DNA of 64,000 bases, from NCBI RefSeq assembly GCF_008693385.1, contig NZ_CP044065.1, forward strand, positions 2,356,001 to 2,420,000, written 5' to 3'. The DNA comes from Cupriavidus pauculus (GTDB lineage Bacteria; Pseudomonadota; Gammaproteobacteria; Burkholderiales; Burkholderiaceae). The notes beneath the pieces were generated by a model, which saw nothing but the letters and a program-made list of their open reading frames with translations, did no database searches and was not told where the DNA came from. Below are positions 25,981 to 33,490 of this stretch, piece by piece (position 1 is the stretch's first letter; every line of letters starts with the position of its first letter). The position numbers and the translations under genes were made by a program.

Positions 25981-26622
25981 ATGACAAACGCGCCCCGCAC
26001 GCTCTGGGATATCACGCCGCCGGTGTCCCCCGCCACGCCCGTCTGGCCCGGCGATACGCCGTTCCAGCATCAGCCGTCGTGGCAGATGGATGCCCACTGC
26101 CCCGTCAATGTGGGCCGCATCACGATGTCGCCCCATACGGGCGCCCACACCGACGCCCCGCTCCATTACGCGGCGGATGGCGCCGCGATCGGCGATGTCG
26201 CGCTCGATGCGTATCTGGGCCCATGCCGCGTGATCCATTGCCTCGGCGCCAGGCCCGCCGTCACGCCCGACCAGATTGCCGATGCGCTCGATGGCACGCC
26301 GCCGCGTGTGCTGCTGCGCACCTACGCGCGCGCGCCGCTCGACGCGTGGGACAGCCAGTTCTGCGCCGTGGCCGCGGAGACCATCGCGCTGCTGGCCGCG
26401 CATGGCGTGCGGCTGATCGGCATCGACACGCCCTCGCTAGACCCGCAGGACTCCAGGACCATGGACGCCCATCGCGCCGTGCATGCCCACGGCCTCGCGA
26501 TTCTCGAGGGCATCGTGCTCGACGACGTGCCTGCCGGCGACTACGAACTGATTGCGCTGCCGCTCCGGCTGGCGGGCCTCGATGCCAGCCCCGTGCGCGC
26601 GGTACTGCGAACCCTTCCCTGA
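25981..26622 (+). CDS. kynB: kynurenine formamidase
   Basis: A 213-aa metal-dependent hydrolase that converts N-formylkynurenine to kynurenine and formate. The metal-binding signature [12 protein letters not shown] (His52, His56, Asp58) is that of the bacterial KynB family, and [20 protein letters not shown] is the standard start. [12 protein letters not shown] is the second conserved motif. The ATG at 25981 is preceded by GAAAGG. It is the first gene of kynB-kynU-kynA, with 19 bases to kynU. Confidence 0.96.
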   Translation: MTNAPRTLWDITPPVSPATPVWPGDTPFQHQPSWQMDAHCPVNVGRITMSPHTGAHTDAPLHYAADGAAIGDVALDAYLGPCRVIHCLGARPAVTPDQIADALDGTPPRVLLRTYARAPLDAWDSQFCAVAAETIALLAAHGVRLIGIDTPSLDPQDSRTMDAHRAVHAHGLAILEGIVLDDVPAGDYELIALPLRLAGLDASPVRAVLRTLP

Positions 26623-26641
26623 TTTCCACCGCCCTCTGCCC

Positions 26642-27898
26642 ATGACAGCCTTCACCCGGGAACACTGCCTCGCGCTCGACCGCGAAGATCCGCTTGCGCC
26701 GCTGCGGGAGCAATTCGCGCTGCCTTCGGGCGTGATCTACCTCGACGGCAACTCGCTCGGCGCGCGGCCGCACGCCGCGACCGCGCGCGCCGCCGAAGTC
26801 GTCGCCGCCGAATGGGGCAACGGACTCATCCGCAGCTGGAACGACGCGGGCTGGTTCGATCTGCCCCGCCGGCTCGGCAACAAGCTCGCGCCGCTGATCG
26901 GCGCACGCGACGATGAAGTGGTGGTCACCGACACCACGTCGATCAACCTGTTCAAGGTGCTGGCCGCCGCGCTGCGCGTGCAGCAGCAGCGCGACCCCGC
27001 GCGCCGCGTGATCGTGTCCGAGTCGAGCAACTTCCCGACCGACCTCTATATCGCGCAGGGCCTTGCGGACCTGCTCCAGCGCGGCTATTCGCTGCGCCTC
27101 GTCGACGATCCCTCCGAACTCGATGCCGCGATCGATGCCGATTGCGCGGTGCTCATGCTCACGCACGTCAACTACAAGTCAGGCGAGATGCTCGACATGA
27201 CGGGCCTGACCGAACTCGCTCATGCGCGCGGCGCGCTCACGGTATGGGACCTCGCCCACTCGGCCGGCGCGGTGCCCGTCGATCTGCATGGCGCGCATGC
27301 CGATTACGCGATCGGCTGCACCTACAAATACCTCAACGGCGGCCCCGGCTCGCCCGCGTTCGTGTGGGTCGCGCCCGCGCTGCGCGATGCATTCTGGCAG
27401 CCGCTGTCGGGATGGTGGGGCCATGCCGCGCCGTTCGCGATGTCGCCGCGCTATCGGCCCACCGAGGGGATCGGGCGCTTCCTCTGCGGTACGCAGCCGA
27501 TGACGTCGCTCGCGCTCGTCGAATGCGGCCTGGACGTGTTCGCGCAGACGAGCATGGCCGCGCTGCGCGAGAAGTCGCTGCGGCTCACGGACCTGTTTAT
27601 CCGCCTCGTGGAGCATCGCTGCGGCGATCATCCGCTGAAGCTCGTCACGCCGCGCGACCATGCCCGCCGCGGCAGCCACGTCAGCTTTGCGCATCCCGAC
27701 GGGTATGCGGTCGTGGCGGCGCTGATCGAGCGCGGCGTCATCGGCGACTATCGCGAGCCGTCGATCGCGCGGTTCGGCTTTACGCCGCTGTACACGAGCT
27801 TTACAGAGGTATGGGATGCCGTCGAGGTGCTGCGCGACGTGCTCGATACGGGCGTCTATCGCGAAGACCGCTTCGCGGTGCGCGGGCAAGTGACCTGA
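26642..27898 (+). CDS. kynU: kynureninase
   Basis: A 418-aa pyridoxal-phosphate enzyme that cleaves kynurenine to anthranilate and alanine. Characteristic stretches are [14 protein letters not shown] near the N-terminus, [31 protein letters not shown] and the PLP-lysine region [33 protein letters not shown] supplies the Asp that binds the pyridine nitrogen. The length fits the family. It is the middle gene of the operon, and kynA follows after 28 bases. Confidence 0.97.
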   Translation: MTAFTREHCLALDREDPLAPLREQFALPSGVIYLDGNSLGARPHAATARAAEVVAAEWGNGLIRSWNDAGWFDLPRRLGNKLAPLIGARDDEVVVTDTTSINLFKVLAAALRVQQQRDPARRVIVSESSNFPTDLYIAQGLADLLQRGYSLRLVDDPSELDAAIDADCAVLMLTHVNYKSGEMLDMTGLTELAHARGALTVWDLAHSAGAVPVDLHGAHADYAIGCTYKYLNGGPGSPAFVWVAPALRDAFWQPLSGWWGHAAPFAMSPRYRPTEGIGRFLCGTQPMTSLALVECGLDVFAQTSMAALREKSLRLTDLFIRLVEHRCGDHPLKLVTPRDHARRGSHVSFAHPDGYAVVAALIERGVIGDYREPSIARFGFTPLYTSFTEVWDAVEVLRDVLDTGVYREDRFAVRGQVT

Positions 27899-27926
27899 TT
27901 CGATCCGATTTTCAAGGCAGAAACCT

Positions 27927-28796
27927 ATGAGCACCACCTCGGGATGCCCGTTCTCGGGCAAGACCACCACCGGCGAGGGCGACTGGCACGGCGCGCAGAT
28001 GGACTTCGCGCGCGACATGAGCTACGGCGACTACCTCGGCCTCGATCAGATCCTCGATGCCCAGCATCCGCGCTCGCCCGACCACAACGAGATGCTGTTC
28101 ATCGTCCAGCACCAGACCACCGAGCTGTGGATGAAGCTGATGCTGCATGAACTGCGCGCGGCACGCGAGAGCGTGCGCGAAGACCGCCTGCCGCCCGCGT
28201 TCAAGATGCTGACGCGCGTGTCGCGCATCATGGACCAGCTCGTCCAGGCGTGGAACGTGCTGGCCACGATGACGCCGCCTGAATACTCGGCCATGCGGCC
28301 GTACCTCGGCGCATCGTCCGGGTTCCAGTCGTATCAGTATCGCGAGATCGAATTCATCCTCGGCAACAAGAACGCGGCCATGCTGCGGCCGCATGCGCAT
28401 CGGGCGGAGCACCTCGCGCTGGTCGAGACCGCGCTGCGCACGCCCTCGCTGTACGACGAGGCCATTCGCCTGATGGCACGGCGCGGCTTTGCGATCGACG
28501 CGGCATGCCTCGAGCGCGACTGGTCGCAACCGGCGGGCGACAACGCGTCGGTGGAGGCGGCGTGGCTGCAGGTCTATCGCGACCCGTCCGCGCACTGGGA
28601 TCTCTACGAGCTCGGCGAAAAATTCGTGGATCTCGAGGATGCGTTCCGCCAATGGCGCTTCCGCCATGTGACGACGGTCGAACGCGTGATCGGCTTCAAG
28701 CGCGGCACCGGCGGCACCGAAGGCGTCGGCTATCTGCGCAAGATGCTCGACGTGGTCCTGTTTCCGGAACTGTGGAAGCTGCGCACCGATCTCTGA
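27927..28796 (+). CDS. kynA: tryptophan 2,3-dioxygenase
   Basis: A 289-aa haem dioxygenase that opens the indole ring of L-tryptophan to N-formylkynurenine, the first step of the pathway. Family landmarks are [42 protein letters not shown] (the His in this region binds substrate), [19 protein letters not shown] and the haem-ligand segment [30 protein letters not shown]. It is the last gene of the operon. A 6-bp hairpin without T tract spans its stop and the stop of the convergent iclR gene. Confidence 0.97.
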   Translation: MSTTSGCPFSGKTTTGEGDWHGAQMDFARDMSYGDYLGLDQILDAQHPRSPDHNEMLFIVQHQTTELWMKLMLHELRAARESVREDRLPPAFKMLTRVSRIMDQLVQAWNVLATMTPPEYSAMRPYLGASSGFQSYQYREIEFILGNKNAAMLRPHAHRAEHLALVETALRTPSLYDEAIRLMARRGFAIDAACLERDWSQPAGDNASVEAAWLQVYRDPSAHWDLYELGEKFVDLEDAFRQWRFRHVTTVERVIGFKRGTGGTEGVGYLRKMLDVVLFPELWKLRTDL

Positions 28797-28805
28797 GCCC
28801 CCGGC

Positions 28806-29663
28806 TCAGCCCGTGGCCTCCGACAGCCGCGCCGCCAGCGCGCGCAGCGCCGGCGCGAGCTTGTCATGGAAGTCCTGTTCAGGCACCGCGCCATACGATG
28901 CGCTGCAGCTGAGCATATGGATCTCGCGTTCACCAATCGGCCGGAACGCGACCGCACAGGCGTGGATCGCCGGATGCCAGTCCCGGAACGACGCCGAGTA
29001 CCCGAGGCGCTCGGCCGCTTCGAGTGCCACACGCATCGGCGCCTCCTGCTGACGCCATTGCTCGGGATAGGCCTGCGCGAATTCCGCGATCACGCGCTCG
29101 CGCCGCGCCGAGGGCAACGCCGCCAGGTACGCGCGCCCCATCGAGCTCGAAACCAGCGACAGCCGCGACCCCACCCCGAGACCGAGCATCACGCCCGCGT
29201 CGTTACGAATCGACTCGAGGTAGATGACCTCGAGCCGGTCGCGCTTGCCCAGCGACACCGACACCCCATGCGACTGCGCGAACGCGAGCATATGCGGGCG
29301 CGCCAGCGCCACGACATTCGACGCCGACAGATACGAGAACCCTAGCGCGAGCACGCCGGCGTCGAGCGCGTACTTGCCGAGCGAGGCGTCATAGCGAAGA
29401 TAGCCCAGCTGGACCAGCGTGCCGGCCAGCCGGCTCACGGTCGCCTTCGGAAAACCGGTACGGCGCACGAAGTCCTGGTTGCCCAGCATCGCCTCGCCCG
29501 TGCGGAAGCAGCGCAGCAGTTCGAGGCCGCGCGCGAGCGCGGTGACGAAATTCGGGTCGCTGGCCCGCTCGCCCGCCGCGCTATCTGGGGCGCTGTCTGG
29601 GGCGCTATCCGGGACGGTGTCGGCAACGACATCGGATGTCTGGGGAATCGGCACATCGGCCAC
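28806..29663 (-). CDS. IclR family transcriptional regulator
   Basis: A 285-aa regulator with an N-terminal winged helix (FVTALARGLELLRCFRTGEAMLGNQDFVRRTGFPKATVSRLAGTLVQLGYLRYD) and a C-terminal GAF-like ligand domain. It is transcribed away from gcdH and probably controls it: a palindrome typical of IclR-family sites covers the gcdH promoter. The GTG start at 29663 is chosen because AGGAGA lies six bases upstream; the open frame continues to 29732 without support. The N-terminus contains a Asp-Ser-Ala-Pro repeat (three 12-bp units at 29580-29615). The effector is unknown, perhaps glutarate or its CoA ester. Confidence 0.92.
   Translation of the reverse strand: MADVPIPQTSDVVADTVPDSAPDSAPDSAAGERASDPNFVTALARGLELLRCFRTGEAMLGNQDFVRRTGFPKATVSRLAGTLVQLGYLRYDASLGKYALDAGVLALGFSYLSASNVVALARPHMLAFAQSHGVSVSLGKRDRLEVIYLESIRNDAGVMLGLGVGSRLSLVSSSMGRAYLAALPSARRERVIAEFAQAYPEQWRQQEAPMRVALEAAERLGYSASFRDWHPAIHACAVAFRPIGEREIHMLSCSASYGAVPEQDFHDKLAPALRALAARLSEATG
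29580..29615 (-). repeat. 12-bp tandem repeat in the IclR N-terminus
   Basis: Three near-identical 12-bp units at 29580-29591, 29592-29603 and 29604-29615 encode consecutive DSAP-type tetrapeptides ahead of the DNA-binding domain. Change in copy number would preserve the frame. Confidence 0.85.
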
Positions 29664-29689
29664 GGCGGTCTCCTGATTGCGCAACGGTA

Positions 29690-29717
29690 TTGCACCGCCA
29701 CGAGGTTCGGCTATACT
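29690..29717 (+). promoter_or_regulatory. gcdH: sigma-70 promoter for gcdH
   Basis: TTGCAC (29690-29695) and TATACT (29712-29717) are separated by 16 bases. Transcription would start near 29724, inside the downstream palindromes, which would allow repression by occlusion. Confidence 0.7.
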
Positions 29718-29724
29718 ACCGCAT

Positions 29725-29750
29725 CGGAACATGGTTCCGCAATGCGGAAC
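29725..29750 (+). promoter_or_regulatory. overlapping palindromes, IclR-type operator
   Basis: GTTCCGCA-A-TGCGGAAC (29734-29750) is a perfect 8-bp dyad of the TTCCGCnnnGCGGAA type known for IclR-family regulators. It overlaps a second perfect dyad CGGAAC-ATG-GTTCCG (29725-29739). Three half-sites therefore lie in a row just downstream of the gcdH -10 element. Confidence 0.75.
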
Positions 29751-29772
29751 TTTAAATCTTCAGGAGACCTCG

Positions 29773-30966
29773 ATGGCCGCGAACGCCGAATTCCATTGGA
29801 CCGATCCTCTGCTGCTGGACCAGCAACTCACCGACGAAGAGCGCATGGTGCGTGACGCGGCGGCGTCCTACTGCCAGGACAAGCTCATGCCGCGCGTGCT
29901 GCAGTCCTTCCGTAACGAGAAGACCGATGTCGAGATCTTCCGCGAGATGGGCGAACTGGGCCTGCTGGGCCCCACCATTCCGGAGCAATACGGCGGCCCC
30001 GGCCTCAACTACGTGAGCTACGGCCTGATCGCGCGCGAAGTGGAGCGCGTGGACTCGGGCTATCGCTCGATGATGAGCGTGCAGTCGTCGCTCGTGATGG
30101 TGCCGATCTACGAATTCGGCAGCGATGCCCAGAAGGAAAAGTATCTGCCGAAGCTCGCCACCGGCGAATGGATCGGCTGCTTCGGCCTGACCGAGCCGAA
30201 CCACGGTTCGGACCCGGGCTCGATGGTCACCCGCGCGAAGAAGGTGGATGGCGGCTACGAGCTCAGCGGCGCCAAGATGTGGATCACCAACTCCCCGATC
30301 GCCGACGTGTTCGTCGTGTGGGCCAAGCTCCAGGGCGAGGACGGCAAGGGCGCGATCCGCGGCTTTATCCTCGAGAAGGGCTGGAAGGGCCTGTCGGCCC
30401 CGGCGATCCACGGCAAGGTGGGCCTGCGCACGTCGATCACGGGCGAGATCGTGATGGACCAGGTGTTCGTGCCCGAAGAGAACATCATGCCGGGCGTCAG
30501 CGGCCTCAAGGGCCCGTTCACGTGCCTGAACTCGGCACGCTACGGCATCGCCTGGGGCGCGATCGGCGCCGCCGAATTCTGCTGGCATACCGCGCGCCAG
30601 TACACGCTGGACCGCAAGCAGTTCGGCCGCCCGCTGGCCGCCACGCAGCTCGTGCAGAAGAAGCTGGCCGACATGCAGACCGAGATCACGCTCGCGCTGC
30701 AGGGCTGCCTGCGCCTGGGCCGCATGAAGGACGAAGGCACGGCGGCGGTGGAAATCACTTCGATCATGAAGCGCAATTCGTGCGGCAAGTCGCTGGACAT
30801 CGCCCGCGTTGCCCGTGACATGCTCGGCGGCAACGGCATTTCCGACGAGTTCGGCGTGATCCGTCACGTGGTCAACCTCGAGGTGGTCAACACCTACGAA
30901 GGCACGCACGACATCCACGCGCTGATCCTGGGCCGCGCCCAGACCGGCCTGCAAGCGTTTTTCTGA
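29773..30966 (+). CDS. gcdH: glutaryl-CoA dehydrogenase
   Basis: A 397-aa FAD-dependent acyl-CoA dehydrogenase that oxidises and decarboxylates glutaryl-CoA to crotonyl-CoA in lysine, tryptophan and benzoate-type catabolism. The C-terminal [20 protein letters not shown] carries the catalytic Glu in the exact GCDH context, and [14 protein letters not shown] and [19 protein letters not shown] are also diagnostic. The ATG at 29773 follows CAGGAG. Expression is likely under the divergent IclR regulator. The bacterial kyn pathway nearby yields anthranilate and not glutaryl-CoA, so the link to tryptophan is only positional. Confidence 0.96.
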   Translation: MAANAEFHWTDPLLLDQQLTDEERMVRDAAASYCQDKLMPRVLQSFRNEKTDVEIFREMGELGLLGPTIPEQYGGPGLNYVSYGLIAREVERVDSGYRSMMSVQSSLVMVPIYEFGSDAQKEKYLPKLATGEWIGCFGLTEPNHGSDPGSMVTRAKKVDGGYELSGAKMWITNSPIADVFVVWAKLQGEDGKGAIRGFILEKGWKGLSAPAIHGKVGLRTSITGEIVMDQVFVPEENIMPGVSGLKGPFTCLNSARYGIAWGAIGAAEFCWHTARQYTLDRKQFGRPLAATQLVQKKLADMQTEITLALQGCLRLGRMKDEGTAAVEITSIMKRNSCGKSLDIARVARDMLGGNGISDEFGVIRHVVNLEVVNTYEGTHDIHALILGRAQTGLQAFF

Positions 30967-30972
30967 TCCGGT

Positions 30973-31012
30973 AAAAACAAAACGCCCGGCGGGACATCGG
31001 TCGCGCCGGGCG
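30973..31012 (-). terminator. intrinsic terminator after the peroxiredoxin gene
   Basis: A 9-bp GC stem (31004-31012 with 30983-30991) has a 12-base loop. On the minus strand it runs into a T-rich stretch (30973-30982). On the plus strand it lacks a T tract but may still help end gcdH transcripts. Confidence 0.8.
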
Positions 31013-31030
31013 AAAATCACACCACCAGGA

Positions 31031-31669
31031 TTACTTGTTCGGCTGCGGCGTCAGACGCAGGTACGGACGCACCGCCTTGTAGCCCTTCGGGAATTTCTGG
31101 CGGATCACCTCTTCGTCCTTCAGCGACGGCACGATCACCACATCGTCACCGTCCTGCCAGTTGCCCGGCGTGGCGACGCTGTGGTTGTCGGTCAGTTGCA
31201 GCGAATCGATGACGCGCAGGATCTCGTTGAAATTTCTACCCGTGCTGGCCGGATACGTAATGATCAGGCGCACTTTTTTCTTCGGATCGATGATGAACAG
31301 CGAACGCACCGTCAGCGTGTCGTTGGCGTTCGGATGAATCATGTCGTACAGGTTGGACACCTTGCGGTCGCTGTCGGCAAGAATCGGGAAATTGACCGAC
31401 GTTCCCTGCGTTTCATTGATATCGCCGATCCAGCCCTTGTGCGATTCCACGTTATCCACAGACAGCGCGATGGCCTTCACGCCGCGCCTGGCGAACTCGT
31501 CCTTGAGCTTCGCGGTCAGACCGAGTTCCGTCGTGCACACGGGCGTGTAGTCCGCTGGGTGCGAAAACAGGACACCCCAGCCATCGCCGAGCCACTCGTG
31601 AAAACGGATGGTGCCTTCGCTCGACTCCTGTTCGAAATCGGGAGCGATATCGCCGAGACGCAATGACAT
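31031..31669 (-). CDS. 1-Cys peroxiredoxin (Prx6 type)
   Basis: A 212-aa peroxidase that reduces peroxides through a single peroxidatic cysteine. The motif PADYTPVCTTELG holds this Cys, and GVLFSHPADYTPVC with the later PKKKVRLIITYPASTGRNF is typical of the Prx6 group. There is no second conserved resolving Cys. The C-terminal domain (PSLKDEEVIRQKFPKGYKAV) is intact. The ATG at 31669 is supported by AGGAG; an upstream open frame to 31777 contains the likely promoter and is not coding. It is followed by a terminator, so it is monocistronic. Confidence 0.95.
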   Translation of the reverse strand: MSLRLGDIAPDFEQESSEGTIRFHEWLGDGWGVLFSHPADYTPVCTTELGLTAKLKDEFARRGVKAIALSVDNVESHKGWIGDINETQGTSVNFPILADSDRKVSNLYDMIHPNANDTLTVRSLFIIDPKKKVRLIITYPASTGRNFNEILRVIDSLQLTDNHSVATPGNWQDGDDVVIVPSLKDEEVIRQKFPKGYKAVRPYLRLTPQPNK

Positions 31670-32046
31670 GCCTAATCTCCTGTTGATCTGGGGGAAAGAA
31701 TCGAATTGAACCAGCTTAGTGAGATTGCGATCCAACTCAAACGAATATAAAGTCACTATAAAATCACTCGAAGTCATAAGACCAATGCTGTCCTACGCCG
31801 TCGAGAGTCTTGTAACGCTTCGGTTTCCAGCGGATCGGACTATAGCCGAACGCACTCGATGCCGATATCGATATGCCATCGACATCGGATCGAATGCCCG
31901 AAACCGTGCGTCAAGACTTGAAACGATGGCTCGCCGCCACATATCCTAGTTTCATGTCCCGCGTGGAGACACGAAACGCCACAAGTGGGAGCGAGCAAGG
32001 CAAAATGTCACCAACACAACCAACCGCCCGCAAACAGGAGAAACTG
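31670..32046. other. 377-base intergenic region between peroxiredoxin and DUF883 genes
   Basis: No gene is visible. The part near the peroxiredoxin gene is AT-rich for this genome and holds a candidate minus-strand promoter, TTCGAG (31767-31772) and TATATT (31744-31749) spaced by 17 bases. For the DUF883 gene, TTGAAA (31918-31923) and TATCCT (31942-31947) with an 18-base spacer is a weaker candidate. I found no convincing OxyR site. Confidence 0.45.
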
Positions 32047-32322
32047 ATGAGCGATGTCAAGACCGTTCTGTCCGACGCCGAAGAACTGCTTAAGCAAGCG
32101 GCCTCGACTACCGGCGAGAAAGCTGCCGAACTGCGCGAGCGTGGCATGGGCCTGCTGAAGCAAGCCAAGGAGAAGGCCCAGGATCTGCAGGACGCCGTGG
32201 TCACGAAGAGCAAGGCCGCCGCACGCGCGACCGACGATTACGTGCATGACCACCCGTGGCGCGCCGTGGGCGTGGCGGCCGGCGTGGGCCTGCTGATCGG
32301 CCTGCTGCTCAACCGCAAGTAA
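32047..32322 (+). CDS. DUF883 (YqjD/ElaB/YgaM-like) membrane-anchored protein
   Basis: A 91-aa protein with a long amphipathic helix (residues 1-65, rich in Lys, Ala and Glu) and a C-terminal membrane anchor, AVGVAAGVGLLIGLLLNRK. The HPWRAVGVAAGVG junction and GLLLNRK end match YqjD-like proteins. These attach to the inner membrane by the C-terminus, and in E. coli YqjD binds ribosomes in stationary phase. A clear AGGAG precedes the ATG. It begins a three-gene group that resembles yqjD-yqjE-yqjK of E. coli. Confidence 0.93.
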   Translation: MSDVKTVLSDAEELLKQAASTTGEKAAELRERGMGLLKQAKEKAQDLQDAVVTKSKAAARATDDYVHDHPWRAVGVAAGVGLLIGLLLNRK

Positions 32323-32539
32323 GATCCAGATCCAGCACGGGCGGTGCGAGCGTGCCACCCGTTGCTGCATAACGTTTTACCTGACCCGGCCGGGGCGACC
32401 CGCGCCGGGTAGTTGCCGGGGGCCACCTGCTCGGGTCTCCATGCCCAGGGCCTCCCCTGCCACAGGTGGAGGCTCCAACCCCGCCGGCCGCGTCGCGAGT
32501 CTTTCCGCGTCACGCCTCGCACATTCGCAAGACCGCCGC

Positions 32540-32917
32540 ATGAGCGAACCCTCTTCCCCGAAGTTCCTGGACGCCCTTCGCAACCTGGCCAGCTCGATCG
32601 TATCGATGCTGCAGACGCGACTGGAACTTGCGAGCGTGGAACTGGCCGAGGAGCGCGCCCGACTGATGAAGGTGGCGCTCCTTGCCTTTTTCGCGCTGGC
32701 ATTTTTCAGCATGGCGCTGATGACGTTCACGCTGCTGATCGTCATCCTGTTCTGGGAAAGTTACCGGTGGCAGGCCATCCTTGCCATCATGCTCTTCTAC
32801 TTCGTCGCGGCCGCAGCCTGTTTGCTGGTCGCGCGCAACAAGCTGCGCCATGCGCCGCCGCTGTTCGAAGCCACGCTCGCTGAGCTCGACAAGGACCGGG
32901 AGATGCTGCGCCGATGA
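32540..32917 (+). CDS. phage holin family (YqjE-like) membrane protein
   Basis: A 125-aa inner-membrane protein of the phage_holin_3_6/YqjE family. It has an N-terminal amphipathic stretch (LRNLASSIVSMLQTRLELASVELAEERAR) and two hydrophobic helices (about 44-68 and 75-98), then a charged tail. Despite the family name there is no phage context here. It follows the YqjD-like gene after 217 bases and overlaps the next gene by four bases (ATGA). Confidence 0.9.
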   Translation: MSEPSSPKFLDALRNLASSIVSMLQTRLELASVELAEERARLMKVALLAFFALAFFSMALMTFTLLIVILFWESYRWQAILAIMLFYFVAAAACLLVARNKLRHAPPLFEATLAELDKDREMLRR

Positions 32918-33483
32918 CTACTCCAAACGACGATCAGGACCCGTACGCCGACCAACGCGCGGGCGACCGTCCGCGCCGCGATCATCCGCGGCCCGCACGC
33001 TTCTCGCATGAAGTCCGGCTGCCGCTCGCGGTACGCAAGGAGCTGCTGCTCACGCGGGCCGCGCTCGAACGCTACGATGCGCTGCAGGCGCTGCAGCAGG
33101 TGCGTGGCGGTGCGCGCCGCATGACCAACGTGAGTGCGTGGCTGCCCAAGGTGGCCGGCCTCACGCGCCCTGGCGGCTGGCTCAAGCTGCTGGGCATCAC
33201 GCGCGAGTATCCGATGGTGAGTACCGCCATCACGCTGGCGCTGCCACTCTTGCGCAAGACGCCGGTCGGACGCGTGGCGTGGAAGCTTTCGAAATTCGGC
33301 GCGCTCGGTGCGGCCGGCTACTTTGCCTACCGATCGTGGCAGGCCGCGCAGCGGCCCGTGCGCAAACCCGGCGATACCGGGTTTCGCGATCCGCTCGTCC
33401 ACTCGCCGCCCGCGCCCATGACACCCGCGGGGCCTGCGGGAACCACGGACGCCACGTCGCCGATCGTACCGCCGCCGGTCTGA
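32914..33483 (+). CDS. hypothetical protein, third member of the YqjD-YqjE group
   Basis: A 189-aa protein of unknown function. Residues 40-70 are helical with a basic character (AVRKELLLTRAALERYDALQALQQVRGG). A weakly hydrophobic stretch is present around 100-145 (PMVSTAITLALPLLRKTP and GALGAAGYFAYRSW). A Pro/Thr-rich tail closes the protein. Its ATG overlaps the stop of the YqjE-like gene, so the two are coupled. In position it is the counterpart of YqjK, but the sequence similarity is too weak for me to claim homology. Confidence 0.8.
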   Translation: MTTPNDDQDPYADQRAGDRPRRDHPRPARFSHEVRLPLAVRKELLLTRAALERYDALQALQQVRGGARRMTNVSAWLPKVAGLTRPGGWLKLLGITREYPMVSTAITLALPLLRKTPVGRVAWKLSKFGALGAAGYFAYRSWQAAQRPVRKPGDTGFRDPLVHSPPAPMTPAGPAGTTDATSPIVPPPV

Positions 33484-33490
33484 CCGCGGC

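Noticed and set aside
28793..28809. Hairpin across the kynA and iclR stops as a bidirectional terminator
   Set aside because: A perfect 6-bp stem exists, but neither side has a T tract, so I only mention it.
31733..31790. OxyR-type operator before the peroxiredoxin gene
   Set aside because: The stretch is AT-rich and has some ATAG/CTAT pieces, but the spacing does not fit a tetramer site.
32540..32917. Holin family hit suggesting a prophage
   Set aside because: The protein is of the YqjE type and the flanking genes are YqjD-like and chromosomal; no other phage genes are present.
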